In this document: positions 60,115 to 64,000 of the stretch, piece after piece
Position numbering within the stretch: the first letter of the stretch is position 1
How the letters are laid out: every line of letters begins with the position of its first letter
Program-made: the position numbers and the translations under genes
Notes under the pieces: generated by a model
Databases searched by the model: none
What the model was told of the DNA's origin: nothing
The model's input: only the letters and a program-made list of their open reading frames with translations
Origin: CAVSNH01 sp963729275
GTDB taxonomy: Bacteria > Actinomycetota > Acidimicrobiia > Acidimicrobiales > RAAP-2
Assembly (NCBI GenBank): GCA_963729275.1
Contig: CAVSNH010000013.1
Coordinates: 1,178,001-1,242,000 of the forward strand
Reading direction: 5' to 3'
DNA length: 64,000 nucleotides

Positions 60115-61361
60115 GCCAGCCGGACCGGCAGCTCCTGCATGGCCAGCAGGATCGGGTTGTAGATGCCGAGGGCGCTGTAGGTGGGGGGCCCGAGCACCTC
60201 TATCTCGCGGGTGCGGGCCAAGAGCTCCTCCAACAGGATGAGCATCTCCCTGCGGGCCAGGTTGGCACCCAGGCAGAAGTGGGCCCCGCCGCCCCCGAAG
60301 GCCACGTGCGGATTCGGCGTACGCCGGATGTCGAAGCGGAAGGGGTCGGCGAAGGTCTCCTCGTCGCGGTTGGCCGACGGGTACCAGAGGGAGACTCGGT
60401 CCCCCTCGGCGATGGACACGCCACGGACCTCGGTGTGGCGCGTGGCCCGCCGGGCGAAACAGGTGACCGGCGACGCCCAACGGAGGATCTCCTCGGTGGC
60501 GACAGGGAGGAGTCCCGGGTCCGCTCGGAGGTCCTGCAGTTGGTCGGGGTGGTCGAGGAGGGTCAAGAGGCCGAGGGAGAGGGCGTTGCGGGTCGTCTCA
60601 CTGCCGGCTCCGACGAGGAGCAGGAAGAACATGTCGAGCTCGACCTGCGTGAGCGCCGTGCGGTTGCCGTCCTCGTCCTCGACCTCGACGGTCGAGAGGA
60701 TCGTCCAGATGTCGTCCTGGGGGTCCGAGCGCTTGGCCTGGCCGAGCCGCTGCGCGTACTCGAACATCTCGACCTGCAGGGATAGCTGCTCTTCCGGGCT
60801 GACCGGCCACTCGGGGTCACCGGCGCGAAGGAAGTCGGTGGTGAGGGCGAACAACCACTCGCGGTCTTCGATCGGGATGCCGACGATGTCCGAGATCATG
60901 TGCATGGGGAGTTGGTAGGCGATGTCGTGGACGAAGTTGCAGGTCCCCATGGCCAGCGCGGCATCGACGATCTCGACGGCCCATGCCCGCGTCCGCTCGT
61001 CGAGCTTTCGGATCATCCGCGGTGTGAACCCGGCGTTGATGAGCCGGCGCATCCGGATGTGGTCGCTGCCGTCCATGCTCACCAGCATGGTGCCGCGCAG
61101 TTCGGACTGGAGGCTCAGCGTCGGACCGTCGTACGAGTTGAACAGGCCGTCGTCACGGCTGGCCGCCTGTACATCGTCATGGCGGGACAGGACCCAGAAG
61201 CCGGGGTCGTGGCGACCCGGGAAGGCGTCGGGAAAGGCCTGCCAGTGGACGGGGTCGTGGCGGCGGAGGTCGGTGAACACCTCGTGGGGGAAGCCGTGAC
61301 GGTAGAGCTCGGCGTCGGTCAGGTCGACCTCGAGCTGCGGGTCGGTGGCGGTATCTGGCAT
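60111..61361 (-). CDS. Cytochrome P450, resembling CYP142/CYP125-type lipid hydroxylases
   Basis: 416 residues. I-helix LVGAGSETTRNA, K-helix EEILR, heme loop FGGGGAHFCLGANLARRE with C363 as ligand. FGGGGAHFC(L)GANLAR is close to the loop of mycobacterial CYP125/CYP142 steroid side-chain hydroxylases and related families; substrate assignment is inference. ATG start with GAGGG five bases upstream. Its stop overlaps the start of the CoA-transferase fusion, so hydroxylation (or acid formation) and CoA activation are likely to be sequential steps. Confidence 0.92.
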   Translation of the reverse strand: MPDTATDPQLEVDLTDAELYRHGFPHEVFTDLRRHDPVHWQAFPDAFPGRHDPGFWVLSRHDDVQAASRDDGLFNSYDGPTLSLQSELRGTMLVSMDGSDHIRMRRLINAGFTPRMIRKLDERTRAWAVEIVDAALAMGTCNFVHDIAYQLPMHMISDIVGIPIEDREWLFALTTDFLRAGDPEWPVSPEEQLSLQVEMFEYAQRLGQAKRSDPQDDIWTILSTVEVEDEDGNRTALTQVELDMFFLLLVGAGSETTRNALSLGLLTLLDHPDQLQDLRADPGLLPVATEEILRWASPVTCFARRATRHTEVRGVSIAEGDRVSLWYPSANRDEETFADPFRFDIRRTPNPHVAFGGGGAHFCLGANLARREMLILLEELLARTREIEVLGPPTYSALGIYNPILLAMQELPVRLA

Positions 61362-61517
61362 CTAGTCCCTCGGGGTCGGGGCCTCACCCTCTCAGGCGAT
61401 CTTGACAGGCGGCGATCCATTGGTCACGTCCGTCACGCCGGCGCTCGTTTCGGCTCCGACCGGCGCAGGGTTGAATCCGGGGCTTGGGGCCGGCGCCGTT
61501 ACGACCACCGGCGCGTC

Positions 61518-62264
61518 CTACGAGATGGCCTTGGTGATGGTCACGGCGCCGGTGGCGAGAAGGAGGAGGTCGGCCGCCCAGATGAAGTGGGCGGTCTCCA
61601 TCCGCGTGCTGATCCACGATCCGAGGGCGATTCCAATGAGGCACGGCACGAGCGAGGCGGCGGCCAAGGACAGATCCAAGGTGGTGACCAGCCCGGCCGC
61701 AGCCAGCAGCGGGAGGCCGATGACGTTCGAGATCACGAAAGCGGCGGAGATCGTGGCCCGAAAGCCGTCGTCGCGGAAACCGGAGCGGCGGAGCTCGTAG
61801 ACGAGCGGCGGTCCGTTGGTGGCCAGGGACGTGTTGAGGACCCCGCTGGCCACGCCCAAGGCGACCGTCCGGGGCGCACGGGCGGTGAGCACCGGGCGGT
61901 TCGACCAGCGCGAGGAGATGATGATCCAGGCGGCCGCCACACATGTCACGACGCCGAGGGTCAGGCGAAGAGTCATGGCCGAGACCACGGTCAAGATGAC
62001 GACCCCCGCCGGCGCGCCCACGACAGTGCCGGCTCCCAGCAGTCGGGTGGTGTGCCACTCGACCTGATGCCGGAGCCGGATCAACAACCAAGTGCTGGTG
62101 ACGGTCCCGTTCAAGAAGACGATGACCACCGCGCTCTTGGTCGGGACCACGAAGGCCATGAGCGGCACCGCCAGCAGGGCGAAACCGAAGCCCACGGCAC
62201 GCTGGAGCGCGGCGGCCACGAGGACGATGCACGATGTGGCGGCGATGGTCCCGAGGGTCACCAT
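61518..62264 (-). CDS. TauE/SafE family membrane permease
   Basis: 248 residues with about eight hydrophobic helices in two similar halves. VGFGFALLAVPLMAFVVPTK at the N-terminus and GVASGVLNTSLATNGPPLVY in the middle are the repeated family motifs. Members export sulfite, sulfoacetate or other small organic anions. The ATG lies 7 nt after TAGGGT on the minus strand. It is the first gene of the leftward run, 156 bp before the P450. Confidence 0.85.
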   Translation of the reverse strand: MVTLGTIAATSCIVLVAAALQRAVGFGFALLAVPLMAFVVPTKSAVVIVFLNGTVTSTWLLIRLRHQVEWHTTRLLGAGTVVGAPAGVVILTVVSAMTLRLTLGVVTCVAAAWIIISSRWSNRPVLTARAPRTVALGVASGVLNTSLATNGPPLVYELRRSGFRDDGFRATISAAFVISNVIGLPLLAAAGLVTTLDLSLAAASLVPCLIGIALGSWISTRMETAHFIWAADLLLLATGAVTITKAIS

Positions 62265-62271
62265 CCGTGTG

Positions 62272-62277
62272 ACCCTA
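62272..62277 (-). promoter_or_regulatory. Leaderless-type -10 box of the TauE/SafE gene
   Basis: On the minus strand TAGGGT, 7 nt, then ATG at 62264. Confidence 0.45.
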
Positions 62278-62395
62278 GGGCGGGGGACTCCGGTGACCGG
62301 GGGTGGTGAGCCAGCCCGGGGCAAAGCCCGGTCACGCAGCATTAGACAAGGGCGATTGGAGTGGATGCCGGCCTGGCCCGAGGGAGGGTGAAGGA

Positions 62396-63388
62396 ATGAC
62401 GGTTTCGGCCATCGTGGCCACGGAGGTCGACGGCTCTTCACGGGGTGCGCTCACCGAACTGGCCGACGACGACCTCCCCGAGGGCGACGTCACGGTGGCG
62501 GTCAAGTACTCGAGCCTCAATTACAAAGACGGGCTGGCCGTCACGGGCAAGGGCCGCATCGTCCGCCGGTTCCCCATGGTCTGTGGCGTGGACATGGCCG
62601 GGGTGGTCGAAGAGTCGGCGTCCGAGGCCTGGCAGCCGGGCGACGAGGTCCTCGTCACCGGGTGGGGGCTGTCGGAGTCCCACCCGGGAGGGTTCACCCA
62701 GCGCCAGCGCGTCCGTTCCGAGTGGGTGGTGCACCGCCCGGAGGGACTCAGCCTCCTTCAGTGCATGGCCGTCGGGACCGCCGGCCTCACCTCGATGCTG
62801 TGTGTGCTGGCCCTCGAGCACGAAGGCCTCACCCCGGGGGCCGAAGGACCCGTTCTCGTCACGGGGGCAGCCGGCGGTGTGGGGAGCATCGCCGTCGCCC
62901 TTTTGGCCCGGCTCGGCTACTCGGTGACGGCCTCGACCGGCCGAAGCGAGACGCACGAGTTCCTCCGGTCGCTCGGGGCGGCGGAGTTCGTCGACCGCGC
63001 CGAGCTGTCCACACCAAAGGGACGCCCGCTCGAATCGGAACGATGGGCTGCCGCCGTCGATGTGGTCGGTGGCGAGACGCTGGCCACCGTCCTCCGCCAG
63101 ACCCGTTACGGCGGATCGGTGGCGGCCTGCGGCCTGGTCGGCAGCTCGGACCTGCCGACGACGGTGCTGCCCTTCATCCTCCGAGCGGTGCGGCTTCTCG
63201 GCGTCGAATCCGTGTCCTGCCCCACGGAGGTCCGCCGGCCGGCATGGGACCGCCTGGCCCGCGACCTGCCCCTCGACCTGCTCGACTCGCTCACGTCGGT
63301 CGAGCCCCTGGCCCGGGTGCCCGAGCTGGCCGGCGACATCGTGGCCGGCCGCATCCGCGGCCGGGTGGTGATCGACGTCAACCAGTAA
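62396..63388 (+). CDS. Zinc-free MDR oxidoreductase, acrylyl-CoA reductase AcuI/YhdH-like
   Basis: 330 residues. SSLNYKDGLAVTGKGRIVRR and FPMVCGVDMAGVVEE are signatures of the AcuI/YhdH branch of medium-chain dehydrogenases. The NADPH-binding GxGxxG-like motif is VTGAAGGVGSIAVALLARLG. No zinc ligands are present. Members reduce acryloyl-CoA or similar enoyl substrates. ATG start after the strong GAGGGAGGGTGAAGGA. It is divergent from TauE/SafE and followed by the dehydratase-like gene, consistent with acyl-CoA metabolism. Confidence 0.9.
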   Translation: MTVSAIVATEVDGSSRGALTELADDDLPEGDVTVAVKYSSLNYKDGLAVTGKGRIVRRFPMVCGVDMAGVVEESASEAWQPGDEVLVTGWGLSESHPGGFTQRQRVRSEWVVHRPEGLSLLQCMAVGTAGLTSMLCVLALEHEGLTPGAEGPVLVTGAAGGVGSIAVALLARLGYSVTASTGRSETHEFLRSLGAAEFVDRAELSTPKGRPLESERWAAAVDVVGGETLATVLRQTRYGGSVAACGLVGSSDLPTTVLPFILRAVRLLGVESVSCPTEVRRPAWDRLARDLPLDLLDSLTSVEPLARVPELAGDIVAGRIRGRVVIDVNQ

Positions 63389-63503
63389 CCGAAATCGTCG
63401 CGCTCAGGGCCCGTCGTCCTTTGGTGGCCGGTGCGGGCGGGATGGGCAGCCCGGTGCGGGACCAGGAGGTATGTGTGAGTATGCGAAAGCAGGAGGTGGT
63501 CCA

Positions 63504-64000
63504 ATGACTCAGCTCGACGAGAAGATCGAGTTCGACACGAGCGATGTCGACCGGTACATCGGCAAGCCGGTGGGAGGTGGCCAGCTGAAGGAGCCGGTCA
63601 CCGTCACCGACATCCGCCGGTGGGTGCAGGGGATGCAGTATCCCAACCCGCTCCACTACGACGACGAGTACGCAGATCGGTCGGCTTTCGGCCGCATCGT
63701 CGCCCCGCAGTCGTTCACCATCTGCTGCGACGTGGGTCACGGGGCCGGTCCTGCCATTGTGGGCAATATTCCCGGCACGCACATGATCTTCGGCGGCGAC
63801 GAATGGTGGTTTGGCGGTTCCCGCATCTATCCCGGCGACCATCTGACGATGCGCCGGCGGTTCGTCGACTACAAGGTATCGGACACCAAGTTTGCCGGTC
63901 CGACCATGTTCTCGAGGGGCGAGACCGTCTATGTCAACCAGCGCAGCGAGCGTGTGGCCCGGCAATGGTCGACGGCTGTGCGCTACCGGGCGGACGTGGC
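63504..64000 (+). CDS. FAS1-like / MaoC-type dehydratase domain protein, 3' end cut off
   Basis: 165 codons are visible; the frame is open at the right edge. The start ATG has AGGAGG about eight bases upstream. The hotdog-type start FDTSDVDRYIGKPVGGGQLK, then VTDIRRWVQGMQYPNPLHYD and FGRIVAPQSFT, match the FAS1-like dehydratase domain (MaoC_dehydrat_N) of actinobacterial 3-hydroxyacyl-CoA dehydratases, including the ChsH1/ChsH2-type steroid enzymes. A second, MaoC, domain or a separate MaoC gene would be expected beyond the window. Function in hydration of an enoyl-CoA is likely. Confidence 0.85.
   Translation, partial: MTQLDEKIEFDTSDVDRYIGKPVGGGQLKEPVTVTDIRRWVQGMQYPNPLHYDDEYADRSAFGRIVAPQSFTICCDVGHGAGPAIVGNIPGTHMIFGGDEWWFGGSRIYPGDHLTMRRRFVDYKVSDTKFAGPTMFSRGETVYVNQRSERVARQWSTAVRYRADV

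Noticed and set aside
57637..60480. Longer version of the CoA-transferase gene starting further upstream
   Set aside because: The extra N-terminal part is antisense-phase sequence of the P450 gene. The TTG at 60114 overlapping the P450 stop fits the family N-terminus.
13900..64000. Mobile elements, toxin-antitoxin pairs, restriction or other defence systems
   Set aside because: No transposase, integrase, terminal inverted repeats, methylase or defence-type domain was recognised in any of the supported genes.

Overview
The window reads as origin-proximal chromosome of a high-G+C actinobacterium. It opens inside dnaN and continues recF, dciA (DUF721), gyrB, gyrA and tRNA-Ile(GAT) on one strand, the usual order just downstream of dnaA/oriC in Actinomycetota. 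A secreted protein built from about 42-residue VASDGGVFSFG repeats behind a glycine-rich domain, several P450s and CoA-transferases, and frequent leaderless-type promoters (TAnnnT followed by 6-8 nt and then the start codon) point to an uncultured member of class Acidimicrobiia. That assignment is inference from gene content; no rRNA is present.

Layout. 1-7.1 kb: replication and gyrase core. 7.1-9.5 kb: a gene remnant, short repeats and a glycine-rich secreted repeat protein. 9.6-12.7 kb: a two-gene ABC importer of the nitrate/sulfonate/taurine type, without its binding protein. 13-21 kb: GH38 alpha-mannosidase, a binding lipoprotein, a PEP-mutase-like lyase, a PaiB-like flavin protein and a membrane diguanylate cyclase. 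21-27 kb: P450, cupin and sulfatase, then two membrane PH-domain proteins. 27-31.6 kb: zur divergent from a complete zinc importer znuACBB. 31.6-38.2 kb: nitroreductase, two SRPBCC proteins, an SDR, a RodZ-like protein, pirin and a Baeyer-Villiger-type monooxygenase.

38-50 kb: BadF/NagK-type kinase divergent from a GH4 glycosidase, a UDG-like protein, a D-threonine-aldolase-like enzyme divergent from a Gfo/Idh/MocA dehydrogenase, a coupled GlcD - ThDP enzyme - DUF2332 operon, and an LCP cell-wall ligase. 50-52.6 kb: a broken EAL domain, a YxFxxD lipoprotein and an ECF sigma/anti-sigma pair. 52.7-64 kb: a thioesterase, a broken phytanoyl-CoA-dioxygenase-like gene, an atypical ketol-acid-reductoisomerase-like protein, then a leftward run (TauE, P450, tandem CoA-transferase fusion, SDR, nucleosidase, DinB-like protein) and a rightward AcuI-like reductase and FAS1/MaoC-like dehydratase that runs off the window.

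The accessory genes suggest a heterotroph that degrades glycans, sulfated compounds and lipid- or steroid-like acyl-CoA substrates. No CRISPR array, insertion sequence, prophage or defence island was seen. The items most worth checking are the leaderless promoter architecture, the reductoisomerase-like protein that lacks two conserved active-site residues, the 24-codon leader overlapping glcD, the three-fold motif in the cytoplasmic tail of the LCP protein, the coupled P450/CoA-transferase fusion, and the palindrome inside the znuA promoter.
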